Assembly: GCF_021390495.1 (NCBI RefSeq)
Contig: NZ_JAJEJP010000003.1
Span: 1,488,001 to 1,552,000, forward strand
Length of the DNA stretch: 64,000 bases
Source: Paraburkholderia sp. ZP32-5
Lineage (GTDB): Bacteria > Pseudomonadota > Gammaproteobacteria > Burkholderiales > Burkholderiaceae
Direction of reading: 5' to 3'
Positions 1 to 10,123 of this stretch are shown piece by piece (within the stretch, counting starts at the first letter, position 1; the number at the start of each line of letters is the position of its first letter). The notes under the pieces were generated by a model. The model saw only the letters and a program-made list of their open reading frames with translations. It searched no databases and was not told the DNA's origin. The position numbers and the translations under genes were made by a program.

Positions 1-1
1 C

Positions 2-667
2 AACCAGATCAGCCCAGCACCGTTGAAATACGTGGTCAATACGCATTGGCACTGGGACCATACCGACGGCAACGCGTGGATGCATGCAGCGGGTGCCACC
101 ATTGTCGCCCAGAAGAATACGTTCAGGCATCTGACTGAAACCACACATGTAGACGCGTGGAACTGGACCTTCGATCCGGTGCCGGTCGGCGCCCGTCCTA
201 CGCTGCTGATCGACCGTAGAAAGACGTTTCATTTCGCGGGAACCACGATCGAAGTGAAGAATTTCGGTGGCGGCCATACCGACGGCGATCTGTGGATCTA
301 CTTCAAGGACGCGGATGTACTGGCGCTCGGCGATACCTTCTGGAATGGCATCTACCCGTATATCGACAACGAAGACGGCGGCAGTATCGACGGCGCGATC
401 AAGTGGGCTAACCAGGCTGTTGCCAGTACCACGGATCACACCATCGTGATTCCCGGTCATGGCGCAGTCGGCAATCGCGCTCAACTGATCGAATTCCGCG
501 ACATGCTGGTCACGGTGCGCAACAACGTGGCCGCACTCAAGCAACAAGGGAAATCGCTCGACGAGATCGTGGCTGCCAAACCCACCGCCGCATTCGACGC
601 CAAATGGGGCAATTTCGTATTCAACGGCGACCAGTTCACCAGGATGGTCTACGCCGGTCTGAACTAA
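2..667 (+). CDS. MBL-fold metallohydrolase (5' partial)
   Basis: Metallo-beta-lactamase-fold hydrolase whose N-terminus lies before the window. The reading frame is open from base 2, so the TTG at base 23 is not the true start. The zinc-site signature THWHWDH is near the visible start, followed by GGGHTDGD, GDTFWNG and PGHG, which supply the remaining expected metal ligands of this fold. The substrate is unknown: glyoxalase II, lactonase, class-B-like and periplasmic 'cyclase' relatives all share these motifs. No signal peptide can be judged because the start is missing. It converges on cynR with a strong hairpin between them. Confidence 0.85.
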   Translation, partial: NQISPAPLKYVVNTHWHWDHTDGNAWMHAAGATIVAQKNTFRHLTETTHVDAWNWTFDPVPVGARPTLLIDRRKTFHFAGTTIEVKNFGGGHTDGDLWIYFKDADVLALGDTFWNGIYPYIDNEDGGSIDGAIKWANQAVASTTDHTIVIPGHGAVGNRAQLIEFRDMLVTVRNNVAALKQQGKSLDEIVAAKPTAAFDAKWGNFVFNGDQFTRMVYAGLN

Positions 668-719
668 AAGCAACCGAATGGCGACGGACTGGAAAAGACC
701 GTCGCGCAGGCTTTCGTGG

Positions 720-750
720 CGCCGGTCATGTAGTGACCGGCGTTGCGTTT
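720..750. terminator. Hairpin terminator between convergent genes
   Basis: A perfect 9-bp stem (CGCCGGTCA / TGACCGGCG) with a 5-nt loop, followed on the plus strand by TTGCGTTT. It lies between the hydrolase stop at 667 and the cynR stop at 773. The symmetry suggests a bidirectional terminator, although the U-tract is short. Confidence 0.6.
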
Positions 751-772
751 ACGGGCGAAAGCATTATTCCAC

Positions 773-1669
773 TCATAGCGCGTCTGCTTCGATTGCTGCT
801 TCTTCCAGTGCAAGCGCAACAAACGCGCGTGTTGCGGCGCTTCGATAGGCGCCTTTGCGCAGCAGTATGGCCACGGTTCGACTCGGCAGCGCCGGCTCGA
901 GATCAAGCAGATGAAGCCCTTTATTCTGGCGCGCGATTGCAGCAGGCAGCACGGTCGCGAGCGTACCGCGGCGAATCAATTCGATGACCGCGCCGATCGA
1001 ATTGGCCTCGATCGCAACGCGCGGTACGACGCCGTATTGGCGACAGTAAGCATCGACGAGTTCGCGTGTCGCAAACTCTCCGCTGAGCAACACCAATGCT
1101 TCGCTCTCGAACTCACGCAGCGTCACCGCCGCTCGTTTCCTTGCCAGCCGATGCGACTTGCCGACCATCATCGCCAGCGCCTCCACGAATAGGCCCTGCG
1201 ATTCGATATCGGGCATGCGTATGTTGTCGAAGCCAATGCCGACATCGACTGCATCGTCGTTCAACAATGTTTCCAGACGGTCCTGTGGCATCTCGATCAG
1301 ATTCAACGTGATGTTCGGATAACGCCGGTTGTACTTCTCCAGCAATGGGCCGATGAGGTACGCGGCAAATGTCGGCGTCACCCCGAGACGCAGTGCGCCG
1401 CGGGTCAATTCCTGTACATCGTGAATCGCGCGCTTTCCCGCGTCCAGATCCTGAAGTGCGCGCTGCGCGTAGTGCAAATACGCAGTCCCCGCATCGGTCA
1501 ACTGGATCGTCCTGCCGGAGCGGTCCAGCAACTGAACGCGCAGCGTGTCCTCGAGTTGCATGATCTGCTGCGACAGCGTGGGCTGCGATACATGGAGCGC
1601 TTCGGCCGCGCGCGTGAAGTTGCGGTGTTCCGCGACAGCGAGAAAGTAACGGATGTGACGGAGCAGCAT
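773..1669 (-). CDS. cynR: CynR, LysR-family activator of the cyanate operon
   Basis: LysR-type regulator of 298 aa, the same size as E. coli CynR. The N-terminus MLLRHIRYFLAVAEH matches the family pattern, and residues 1-60 form the winged helix-turn-helix (FTRAAEALHVSQPTLSQQI). The rest is the effector-binding domain. A longer TTG start exists at 1681, but the ATG at 1669 has GGAG 7 bases upstream and aligns with the E. coli start. It is divergent from cynTSX, so it is predicted to activate them in response to cyanate and to repress itself. Confidence 0.93.
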   Translation of the reverse strand: MLLRHIRYFLAVAEHRNFTRAAEALHVSQPTLSQQIMQLEDTLRVQLLDRSGRTIQLTDAGTAYLHYAQRALQDLDAGKRAIHDVQELTRGALRLGVTPTFAAYLIGPLLEKYNRRYPNITLNLIEMPQDRLETLLNDDAVDVGIGFDNIRMPDIESQGLFVEALAMMVGKSHRLARKRAAVTLREFESEALVLLSGEFATRELVDAYCRQYGVVPRVAIEANSIGAVIELIRRGTLATVLPAAIARQNKGLHLLDLEPALPSRTVAILLRKGAYRSAATRAFVALALEEAAIEADAL

Positions 1670-1690
1670 CGACGTCTCCAACTATTGGTG

Positions 1691-1704
1691 TTGCCTATAG
1701 ACAA
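1691..1704. promoter_or_regulatory. Candidate CynR binding site (T-N11-A dyad)
   Basis: In the 121-bp divergent cynR-cynT gap the sequence TTGCCTATAGACAA is an imperfect palindrome (12 of 14 positions symmetric) centred on CTATAG. It fits the LysR T-N11-A box. Position and symmetry are visible; CynR binding is inferred. Confidence 0.5.
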
Positions 1705-1790
1705 AATAATAAACGGGTCTTGGACGGCGCGAATCGGTTCAAGCATTCTTCATCCAACGGTTCCCCGCCAAATAAACCAAGGAGCAAATC

Positions 1791-2450
1791 ATGCAGGACA
1801 TCATCGAAGGTTTCCTCAAGTTCCGCCGCGACGTGCTGCCGCAGCGCACCGACCTTTTCAAGGAGCTGGCGACCAGCCAGCATCCGAGCACATTGTTCAT
1901 TTCGTGCTCCGACAGCCGGCTCGTTCCCGAACTCGTCACGCAGCGCGAACCGGGCGACATGTTCGTCATTCGTAACGCCGGCAATATCGTGCCGCCGTAT
2001 GGACCGGAGCCGGGCGGCGTGAGCGCGACGGTCGAATACGCGGTCGCGGCACTCGGCGTTACCGACGTGGTGATCTGCGGACACTCCAATTGCGGCGCGA
2101 TGACTGCGATTGCAACCTGCAAATGCATGGACCATATGCCGGCTGTGAGCAAGTGGCTGCATTACGCGGACTCCGCGAAGATCGTCAATGACGCACACGA
2201 TCACAAGGACGAACAGGCTTGCGTCGACTCGCTGGTCCACGAAAACGTGATCGCCCAACTCGAGAATCTGAAGACTCATCCGTCTGTACGGCTCGCTCTC
2301 GCTCAGGGGCACCTCGCTCTGCACGGCTGGGTCTATGACATCGAAACGGGTTCAATCGAAGCGCTCGACAGCGCCACCGGTCAATTCGTCTCCCTCTCTG
2401 AACATCCGCACGCTTGTGCAGTCCCTGCCCGAGTCAGCCTTGCAGCCTGA
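1791..2450 (+). CDS. cynT: Beta-class carbonic anhydrase CynT
   Basis: Beta-carbonic anhydrase of 219 aa, identical in length to E. coli CynT. Zinc ligands and the catalytic dyad are visible: C39, D41 and R43 in SCSDSR, H98 and C101 in CGHSNCGA. In the cyn operon it interconverts CO2 and bicarbonate so that bicarbonate, a cyanase substrate, does not leak away as CO2. AGGAG precedes the ATG. It is the first gene of cynTSX, 36 bp before cynS. Confidence 0.96.
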   Translation: MQDIIEGFLKFRRDVLPQRTDLFKELATSQHPSTLFISCSDSRLVPELVTQREPGDMFVIRNAGNIVPPYGPEPGGVSATVEYAVAALGVTDVVICGHSNCGAMTAIATCKCMDHMPAVSKWLHYADSAKIVNDAHDHKDEQACVDSLVHENVIAQLENLKTHPSVRLALAQGHLALHGWVYDIETGSIEALDSATGQFVSLSEHPHACAVPARVSLAA

Positions 2451-2486
2451 TAGCAGCTGCTTTTCAACACCCAAAGGAGTTTCATC

Positions 2487-2957
2487 ATGACGCAGTCCCT
2501 GCATAGCCAATCGCCCCGTCGGTCGCTTACCGATGTCATCATCGACGCGAAGATCCGAAAGAATCTGACCTTCGAACAGATCAACGAGGGCACGGGCCTG
2601 AGCATCGCCTTCGTGACCGCCGCGCTTCTGGGCCAGCATCCGTTGCCGCCCGCTGCCGCGAAGGTTGTCGCCGATAAGCTCGAACTCGACGACGACGCGC
2701 TTCGCCTGCTGCAAACCATTCCGGTGCGCGGCAGCATTCCCGGCGGCGTACCGACCGATCCGACGATGTACCGCTTCTACGAAATGGTGCAGGTGTATGC
2801 GTCGACGCTGAAGGCACTGGTTCACGAAAAACTCGGTGACGGCATTCTCAGCGCGATCAACTTCAAGCTCGACTTCAAGGTCATCGACGATCCGGAAGGC
2901 GGCAAGCGCGCACTGATTACGCTCGACAGCAAGTACCTGCCGACCAAACCGTTCTGA
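2487..2957 (+). CDS. cynS: Cyanate hydratase (cyanase) CynS
   Basis: Cyanase converts cyanate plus bicarbonate to carbamate, which decomposes to ammonia and CO2. The protein is 156 aa, exactly the E. coli length. The catalytic residues R96, E99 (both in MYRFYEM) and S122 are all present at the canonical positions. The N-terminal half is the helix-turn-helix-like bundle of the family and the C-terminal half is the decamer-forming catalytic domain. AAAGGAG lies upstream of the ATG. A hairpin follows before cynX. Confidence 0.97.
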   Translation: MTQSLHSQSPRRSLTDVIIDAKIRKNLTFEQINEGTGLSIAFVTAALLGQHPLPPAAAKVVADKLELDDDALRLLQTIPVRGSIPGGVPTDPTMYRFYEMVQVYASTLKALVHEKLGDGILSAINFKLDFKVIDDPEGGKRALITLDSKYLPTKPF

Positions 2958-2964
2958 GTCACCC

Positions 2965-3000
2965 CGGGGAGCCATTTCCGCGCGAAAGGCTCCCCGTTTC
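2965..3000 (+). terminator. Hairpin between cynS and cynX
   Basis: A 9-bp stem (CGGGGAGCC / GGCTCCCCG) continues inward with TTTC/GAAA after a one-base bulge, closed by a CGCGC loop and followed by TTTC. It starts 8 bp after the cynS stop. It may be a partial terminator, or an mRNA-stabilising hairpin that lowers cynX expression relative to cynTS. Confidence 0.5.
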
Positions 3001-3030
3001 GCTGAAGATTGAGTCACGCAGTTGCCGGGA

Positions 3031-4329
3031 ATGGATATGAAAGATAACGGGGAAGTGAACACATGTGCTTGCGCGGCGAACGACACCGCGGTCCTGGACG
3101 AATCCACGACTCTGGTACTCGCCACTAAAGTCGTTCGCGCAAGTCCGACTGAAGCCAGCGAACCCATCTGGCTCGTTGCGGCGATGATCATCGTTGCCAC
3201 GGCGCTTCGACCAGGCATTGCATCGATCGGACCCGTGCTGCCGGCGATCAGCCGCGCGTTCTCGCTTTCTCATGCGATGGCGTCGCTGCTCGCAACCGTG
3301 CCGATCCTGCTGATGGGACTGCTGGCGATGCCGAGCGCGTGGCTTGCGACGCGGTTTGGACGAAGCGAAGTGTTGCTCGTGTCGCTCGTGTTGCTGTTTG
3401 CGTCGATGGCCGCGCGTACTTTCGTCTCGAATGTTTCCATGCTTCTTCTCACTACCGCGGGTGTCGGAGCCGGGATCGCTATCGCCGGCACGCTGTTCGC
3501 GGGGCTGATCAAGTCGCACTTCCCAACCAGGATCGCGACGATGATGAGCATCTACGCGATGTCGCTTTCGCTCAGCAGCTCGATTTCCGCTGCCGCGACC
3601 GGCCCAATTGCCACGTTGGGCGGCATGAACGGATGGCGGCTCGGCACTGGCATCTGGACTGTCGTAGCGTTCATCGCTGTGTTCGCGAGCTTTGCGGTGT
3701 TCGTGCGGGAACGACGGCCAGTCGAAGTTCCGATCGCGAAAGCGCCGGGCGCTGCGCCACTGCCGCTGACCAACCGCACCGCGTGGCTCATTGCATTGTT
3801 CTTCGCCTGCGACAATTTCCTGTTCTTCGCGTTGCTCTCCTGGATCTCGCCGATATATCTGGAGCAAGGTCTGTCGACCGTGTCCGCAAGCGTTGTGCTC
3901 GCAACTTACACCGTGGCATTCACCGTCGGCATTCCGGTGTTCGGCTCGCTGAGCCGCGCGCATGATCGTCGCCGTTGGCTTGCGGTTTGCGCCGTGTTTG
4001 CGGGAGCAGGAACACTCGGCATGGCCGTGGCGCCCCTTCTGATGCCTCACGTCTGGGTTGCGGTCGCGGCATTGGGCCTGGGCGGCGGATTCACGCTCGG
4101 CATGACGCTGCCACTCGATAATGCTCATAGACCTGGCGACGTCAACTCGTGGAATGCATTCGTGCTGACCGTCGGCTACCTGGTTGCAGCAGCGGGCCCG
4201 CTCGCTGTCGGCTTTCTGCGGGACCTGACCGGCTCCTTTAGCGTCCCGGCGTGGCTTGCGTTTGCGGTCGCACTCGCGATGCTCGTTTTAACGCCGTTTC
4301 TTACTCCAGGCCAGCACAGAACCGCATGA
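3031..4329 (+). CDS. cynX: CynX-type MFS transporter
   Basis: Major facilitator superfamily protein of about 432 aa with roughly 12 hydrophobic segments, an arginine-containing loop (TRFGRSE) after the second segment and a second half with SRAHDRRR. Position after cynT-cynS identifies it as the cyn operon transporter CynX, whose role (cyanate or its products) is not firmly established in E. coli. It carries an N-terminal extension of about 45 hydrophilic residues relative to E. coli CynX. The start is uncertain: TTG 3022, ATG 3031 and ATG 3037 are possible, and 3031 is chosen as the first ATG. Confidence 0.85.
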   Translation: MDMKDNGEVNTCACAANDTAVLDESTTLVLATKVVRASPTEASEPIWLVAAMIIVATALRPGIASIGPVLPAISRAFSLSHAMASLLATVPILLMGLLAMPSAWLATRFGRSEVLLVSLVLLFASMAARTFVSNVSMLLLTTAGVGAGIAIAGTLFAGLIKSHFPTRIATMMSIYAMSLSLSSSISAAATGPIATLGGMNGWRLGTGIWTVVAFIAVFASFAVFVRERRPVEVPIAKAPGAAPLPLTNRTAWLIALFFACDNFLFFALLSWISPIYLEQGLSTVSASVVLATYTVAFTVGIPVFGSLSRAHDRRRWLAVCAVFAGAGTLGMAVAPLLMPHVWVAVAALGLGGGFTLGMTLPLDNAHRPGDVNSWNAFVLTVGYLVAAAGPLAVGFLRDLTGSFSVPAWLAFAVALAMLVLTPFLTPGQHRTA

Positions 4330-4360
4330 GTTCAAATAGGTTCAAATCGATCCGATAGAA

Positions 4361-4390
4361 AAGCACCCCGAGGGGTGCTTCTTCTTTGCT
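4361..4390 (+). terminator. Rho-independent terminator after cynX
   Basis: Perfect 9-bp inverted repeat AAGCACCCC / GGGGTGCTT with a 2-base centre, followed by CTTCTTTGCTT. It sits 31 bp after the cynX stop and before the convergent M24 peptidase gene, so it ends the cyn operon and may act in both directions. Confidence 0.8.
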
Positions 4391-4470
4391 TCGTGTTTCA
4401 TGTTCCATCAGATCAGCAGCCGAAGTTTTCCGGCTGCCACCGTCCGAGTTTTCTATATGAACGACAGCCA

Positions 4471-5157
4471 TCAGCCGTAGTGCCTGTCATCCAGCAACAT
4501 GTCTTCGAAAAATGCCCCGAATCGTCCTTGCGGGTCGCGCAAATGGATTTCCAGAATCCACCGCATGGCCGACGGGTTTTCATCGAAGTCCGCGAGAGAA
4601 CCGGTATGAATCGCGGCATGCGGAAAGTCCGAAACACGATGCCCGGGCAAGTCGAAATTCAGTTCCCAGCCCATCGATTTCGCGGTCTTATCGGCGAATT
4701 CATACAGGCTTCGGCCACTCGCCTTTTCTTTGTTCCAAACCGCGCGCACCTCGTGGAATAGACGCTCCGCGTCATTAGCGCAGCGAGTGAACTCGGCGTT
4801 CTGCCCCACGACAAACGATTTCCCGCCATCGCCTTCCCACGCATCGACACGCGGTGCGATGTCGAGAAAGAAAATGTCATTCTCCTGCAACACGACGCCC
4901 GGAACAGACTGCACTTTCATCGGCTTCATCGTATTGCTGCCAAATCGCACGCGCGTAGGGTGCCAGCTTAACGCCAAGCCCATATCGAGCATCGTTTGCT
5001 TTGCCATCGCGACAGCGTCCTCTTCGACCATACCCGGACGAACCTGCGCGGAGATTCTGGCAATCGCTTCACGAGTCTTCTGACGAGCCAGCAGCATGCC
5101 ATCGACGGAAAACGACGGACCCACACGTTCCGCCGGACTTGATACCACCTGATTCAT
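4471..5157 (-). CDS. M24-family metallopeptidase-like protein
   Basis: Creatinase/aminopeptidase-fold (pita-bread) protein of 228 aa consisting only of the catalytic domain. Expected metal-ligand stretches are visible in order: FFLDIAP, EGDGGKSF, LPGHRVSDFPH, LEIHLRDP and FFEDML. This matches Xaa-Pro-peptidase or methionine-aminopeptidase-like enzymes, but the substrate cannot be told. The ATG at 5157 is chosen over GTG 5181 because GGAG lies 7 bases upstream. It stands alone between the cyn and frm clusters and is transcribed opposite to both. Confidence 0.8.
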   Translation of the reverse strand: MNQVVSSPAERVGPSFSVDGMLLARQKTREAIARISAQVRPGMVEEDAVAMAKQTMLDMGLALSWHPTRVRFGSNTMKPMKVQSVPGVVLQENDIFFLDIAPRVDAWEGDGGKSFVVGQNAEFTRCANDAERLFHEVRAVWNKEKASGRSLYEFADKTAKSMGWELNFDLPGHRVSDFPHAAIHTGSLADFDENPSAMRWILEIHLRDPQGRFGAFFEDMLLDDRHYG

Positions 5158-5380
5158 TTTCGCTCTCCATATGGACGTCACCCGCGTGCGGGGTGGCTGC
5201 TCCGATTATCGGAAGCAAGCGCGGTTATGCAGAGCGATATCGGCATTCGAAAGCAGACAACCGAACAATGAATGCGGCCAATGGAACGTGGGCGGCGCCC
5301 AGCGCGGATTGATCGGCACGACCTTGGGCGCCCGGCCCTCGATCACCTCCGCGGCTGAGAACAATAGCGGCATAAATCCT

Positions 5381-5420
5381 ATACTCCCCAGCAGTATTGA
5401 TCTATACTGCCCGCCAGTAT
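5381..5420. promoter_or_regulatory. Two tandem FrmR-type operators
   Basis: Two 17-bp elements of identical architecture, ATACT-N7-AGTAT, at 5381-5397 (centre CCCCAGC) and 5404-5420 (centre GCCCGCC), 23 bp apart start to start. AT-rich inverted arms around a G/C tract are typical of CsoR/RcnR/FrmR operators. They end 18 bp before the frmR ATG, so occupancy would block the frmRAB promoter or leader. Confidence 0.8.
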
Positions 5421-5438
5421 CCAGACATCGGTGCCGTT

Positions 5439-6879
<1,441 letters not shown>

Positions 6880-6915
6880 TATCCGGCAACGGACTGACAG
6901 GGAGGCGTAATCGCC

Positions 6916-7761
6916 ATGGAACGGATTGAACGACACGCCAGTCACGGCGGAAGCCAGCAAGTGTGGAAACACACGTCGGCCACCGTTGGCTGCGAGATGA
7001 AGTTCGGCATTTATCTGCCCGAGGCGGCGTTGCGTGGGAACCCGTGTCCGGTGCTGTACTGGCTTTCGGGTCTCACCTGCACGGAACAGAACTTCATCAC
7101 CAAATCTGGCGTGCAGCGCTACGCCGCGGAACACGGCATCATCGTCGTCGCGCCGGACACCAGCCCGCGTGGCAACGATGTACCTGATTCGCCGGACTAC
7201 GATCTCGGCCAGGGTGCCGGCTTCTACATCAATGCGACCCAGGCGCCGTGGGCCACGCATTTCCGTATGTACGACTATGTCGTCTCCGAACTGCCGGCAA
7301 TCATCGAAGCGCAGTTTCCAGCCAGCAATGTCCGCTCGATCAGCGGACATTCGATGGGCGGACACGGCGCGCTGGTTATCGCGCTGCGCAATCCGGACCG
7401 TTATCGCAGCGTCTCCGCGTTCTCGCCGATCGTGGCGCCCAGCCAGGTACCGTGGGGCAAGAAAGCGTTTGCAGCCTACCTCGGCGATGACCAGGACGCA
7501 TGGAAGCAGTATGACGCGGTGGAACTGGTTGGCAGCGCAAGCGAGCGGTTGCCGCTGCTGATCGATCAGGGTAGTGACGACGAGTTCCTAGGCACGCAAT
7601 TGCAGCCGCAACTGTTGCGCGCGGCTTGCGAAAAAGCGGGTTACCCGCTTCAGCTCAATCTGCGCGAAGGCCACGACCATAGCTATTACTTCATCGCGAG
7701 CTTTATAGGCGAACATATGGCTTTTCACGCGAAAGCACTGGCTAGATGTCGAACTGAGTGA
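6916..7761 (+). CDS. frmB: S-formylglutathione hydrolase FrmB/FghA
   Basis: Esterase-D-type alpha/beta hydrolase of 281 aa that hydrolyses S-formylglutathione to formate and glutathione, completing glutathione-dependent formaldehyde oxidation. The nucleophile Ser146 lies in GHSMGG, the acid is within the IDQGSDDEF stretch and the histidine is in EGHDHSYYF. GGAGG precedes the ATG. It closes the frmRAB operon. Confidence 0.96.
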   Translation: MERIERHASHGGSQQVWKHTSATVGCEMKFGIYLPEAALRGNPCPVLYWLSGLTCTEQNFITKSGVQRYAAEHGIIVVAPDTSPRGNDVPDSPDYDLGQGAGFYINATQAPWATHFRMYDYVVSELPAIIEAQFPASNVRSISGHSMGGHGALVIALRNPDRYRSVSAFSPIVAPSQVPWGKKAFAAYLGDDQDAWKQYDAVELVGSASERLPLLIDQGSDDEFLGTQLQPQLLRAACEKAGYPLQLNLREGHDHSYYFIASFIGEHMAFHAKALARCRTE

Positions 7762-7768
7762 CAAGCAA

Positions 7769-7791
7769 GGGAACGGCCTCGCGCCGTTTCC
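7769..7791 (+). terminator. Possible terminator after frmB
   Basis: A stem of about 9 bp (GGGAACGGC / GCCGTTTCC, one G-T pair) with a 5-nt loop begins 8 bp after the frmB stop. There is no real T-run after it, so the assignment is tentative. Confidence 0.35.
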
Positions 7792-7919
7792 GCAGCGTGG
7801 GAACCTCGACGAGAAACAAGTCCTGTATTACGCGCAGTACTTTCCCGTGATGCCTGCAACGACAGGCCAGCGAAGCGCAGCGACAGCGTTAGCCGCCGCA
7901 ATGCCCCGCTGTTGCGACG

Positions 7920-8600
7920 TCAGAACTGCCCGTGCGCCGGAATCGTGATGCAATAGTGCGCAGCCGGAATATTCACCACCGGACACGCGCCCCATTCGAC
8001 CTGAACGATTAGTTCATGATTGGTGGGATTGGTAAACGGCCCCATGTACACGCCATTCGTAATCGACCCGCCAACCCCGATCGCCTGACGGAAAAAGCGG
8101 ATCAGCAATGCTTCGACATTGATCTGCAGACCATCGACCATCGTCGTCACCTGCGCGCCACCATAATTGATCACGCCGCCTGGCGTTCCGACTACGGCAT
8201 TCGGCATCGGCGGTGCAGCGCCACCGGCATTTCTGATCACCTGAAAGCCCAGCGCGGCAGGTGCAATCGGCGCGATCAGCGTGTTCACCAGCGGAGCGGC
8301 CACGCCCATCACCGGCGCGGGTGTATTCCACGCATCCACCTCGCTCCAGAACACGCCCAGATTGGCGAGATTAGCCGGGCTCAGGCCGAATTCGTTGACG
8401 GTGAGCATGCGCCCATCGAAGCGCTGGCGAAGATCGCCTGATTTTCCAATGTAGCGATTGTTGTTGGCCTGGTGATAAATCAGATACAAGCCACCCGTTG
8501 CCGGCATCCCCACCGGAAGCGTGCCCGCCATCCCCGCACCGGCCGAGGCCAGCGTGCTGAGACTGCCCGAATTGGTCAAATCGAAATTGATGTAGCCCAC
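7920..8600 (-). CDS. GIY-YIG-like domain protein with a long insertion
   Basis: A 226-aa protein I do not recognise as a named family. Residues 37-61 read as the start of a GIY-YIG fold: GLYLIYH, then RYIGKSGDLRQRF, giving the Tyr/Tyr-Ile-Gly pair (Y39, 50-52) and the catalytic-type Arg (R60). A Glu in an amphipathic stretch (E163, VEALLIRFF) fits the metal-binding Glu that normally follows much sooner. The roughly 100 intervening residues are Gly/Pro/Ala-rich. The chosen GTG start at 8600 has AAAGGAC upstream; the open frame runs on to 9092 but would overlap the divergent LysR gene. No partner gene is obvious. Confidence 0.6.
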   Translation of the reverse strand: MGYINFDLTNSGSLSTLASAGAGMAGTLPVGMPATGGLYLIYHQANNNRYIGKSGDLRQRFDGRMLTVNEFGLSPANLANLGVFWSEVDAWNTPAPVMGVAAPLVNTLIAPIAPAALGFQVIRNAGGAAPPMPNAVVGTPGGVINYGGAQVTTMVDGLQINVEALLIRFFRQAIGVGGSITNGVYMGPFTNPTNHELIVQVEWGACPVVNIPAAHYCITIPAHGQF

Positions 8601-8891
8601 CCGAATGTCCTTTGTCGTCGTGTTGACGCACCGCGTTGAAGTCGATTCATACGTAGCCGCGCAAATGCGTGTTGCCCGTCCATCCCGGCGCGAATAATCC
8701 GCGTCAACGGTTCGCCCCCCGGTATAACGACGCCGATCGCGCTGAACTTGAGGTACTCCGATCGCCTCAGGCGCGTGCCCGCTGATTCGGCTCAAAAGGA
8801 CCTGCGAATCCGCGGCGCCTGCAGATTCCCCGTGTCTCGCCGATAATTGACGGTCCGTGCGATGGCACGGCTTCATCACCCGGCGAATCCT

Positions 8892-9791
8892 ATGAACCTC
8901 AAGCAGCTGGAATACTTCGTCCGCGTCGCCGAACTCGGCAGCTTCGGCAAGGCGGCCCTGCAACTGAACATGTCCCAGCCGGCGTTGTCGCGTCAGGTGC
9001 GGCTGCTCGAAACCGATCTGCGCACCACGCTGCTGATCCGTAACGGCCGCGGTGTCGTGCTGACTGAGATCGGCAAGCGTCTGTTCGATCATGGCCTCCG
9101 GGTTCTGCAGCTCGTCACGAGCGTCGCCGAAGATATCGAAGCGGCGCGCGACGAACCGTCCGGGCGCATCGTGCTGGGCCTGCCGCCGAGCATGAGCCGG
9201 CGTCTGACGCCGCTGCTCGTCGATACCTTTCGCAGCGAGTTTCCGGCAGCCTCTGTCGCGATCGTCGAAGGGCTATCCATTCATCTGGTCGAATGGATTG
9301 CGATGGGCCGCATCGATCTGAGCCTCGTGTATAGACCGGAGCCTAATCCGGCGATCGAGATCACACCGGTGGCGGACGAAGCAATGGGTCTCGTGAGCCG
9401 CGCGACACGCAGCGGCGCCAAGCCAAAATCGCTGCCATTTGCGCGGCTCGCCGACTATCCGCTGATTCTCCCCGAGCGCACGCACGCGATGCGTCGGCTC
9501 ATCGACACGCAGGCCGCGATGGCAGGCGTCAAACTGAATATCGCGCTGGAAATATCGAGCGTTCCGTCGATTCTCGATCTCGTTCACGCCGGTTACGGTC
9601 ACGCGGTCCTCACGCAGACGGCGGTCGCCGCGTCGGAGCGGCCGGGGGCGTTTACGTTGTCACCGTTCAAGGACCCGCTGCTGACCAGCACGCTGTGTCT
9701 GGCGGTCTCCTCGCATCGGCCGGTCACGCCGCTGATTCGTCAGACTTCAAAACTGCTGAGGGAAATTCTCGCCCATAACAAATTGTTATAA
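8892..9791 (+). CDS. LysR-family regulator (Nac/Cbl-like N-terminus)
   Basis: LysR-type regulator of 299 aa starting MNLKQLEYFVRVAELGSFG, with the winged helix-turn-helix in residues 1-60 (KAALQLNMSQPALSRQV) and a periplasmic-binding-protein-like effector domain after it. The start at 8892 is chosen over 8847 because MNLKQLEYF is the usual family N-terminus. Its target is not certain: neighbours are the divergent GIY-YIG-like gene 291 bp away and the LigI-like gene downstream, the latter being a plausible catabolic target. Confidence 0.88.
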   Translation: MNLKQLEYFVRVAELGSFGKAALQLNMSQPALSRQVRLLETDLRTTLLIRNGRGVVLTEIGKRLFDHGLRVLQLVTSVAEDIEAARDEPSGRIVLGLPPSMSRRLTPLLVDTFRSEFPAASVAIVEGLSIHLVEWIAMGRIDLSLVYRPEPNPAIEITPVADEAMGLVSRATRSGAKPKSLPFARLADYPLILPERTHAMRRLIDTQAAMAGVKLNIALEISSVPSILDLVHAGYGHAVLTQTAVAASERPGAFTLSPFKDPLLTSTLCLAVSSHRPVTPLIRQTSKLLREILAHNKLL

Positions 9792-10123
9792 CAGCTAGTG
9801 CGTTCGTTGTACTAGGCAGCGCCCCGCTTGATCGCCAGAATCAAGCCATGCAAAAGTCTGCTTCCCCCTTCCATTCCAGCGTGACGCTGGCCGGAATCTC
9901 GCCGATGGCGACCCGCCTGCCGCTCCTTGATATCGCCGGGCTGTACCGTCAGCAGTACAGCCTGACCAGCCTGACGCAGCGGGCGCGCTATCAGCGATAG
10001 CAGTCACCGCAGTAGTTACCACGGTAGCCAACCACTGAACACCACGGCACGACGCCCGCGAAGGCGTCACCTGTCGCATTTGATCCGCGTTTTCAAGCGG
10101 CCCCAGAAAGAAGAGGAAATAAA
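9792..10123. other. 332-bp gap with no confident gene
   Basis: Between the LysR gene and the LigI-like gene. It contains one small plus-strand frame at 9848-10000 (50 aa, from MQKSASPF to RARYQR) without a recognisable domain or convincing ribosome site. The long minus-strand frame here is the antisense shadow of the downstream gene. The promoter of the downstream gene should lie near its 3' end. Confidence 0.4.

Noticed and set aside
2352..3218. Long minus-strand frame opposite cynS/cynX
   Set aside because: Antisense to clear cynS and cynX genes, with no domain; a high-GC third-position shadow.
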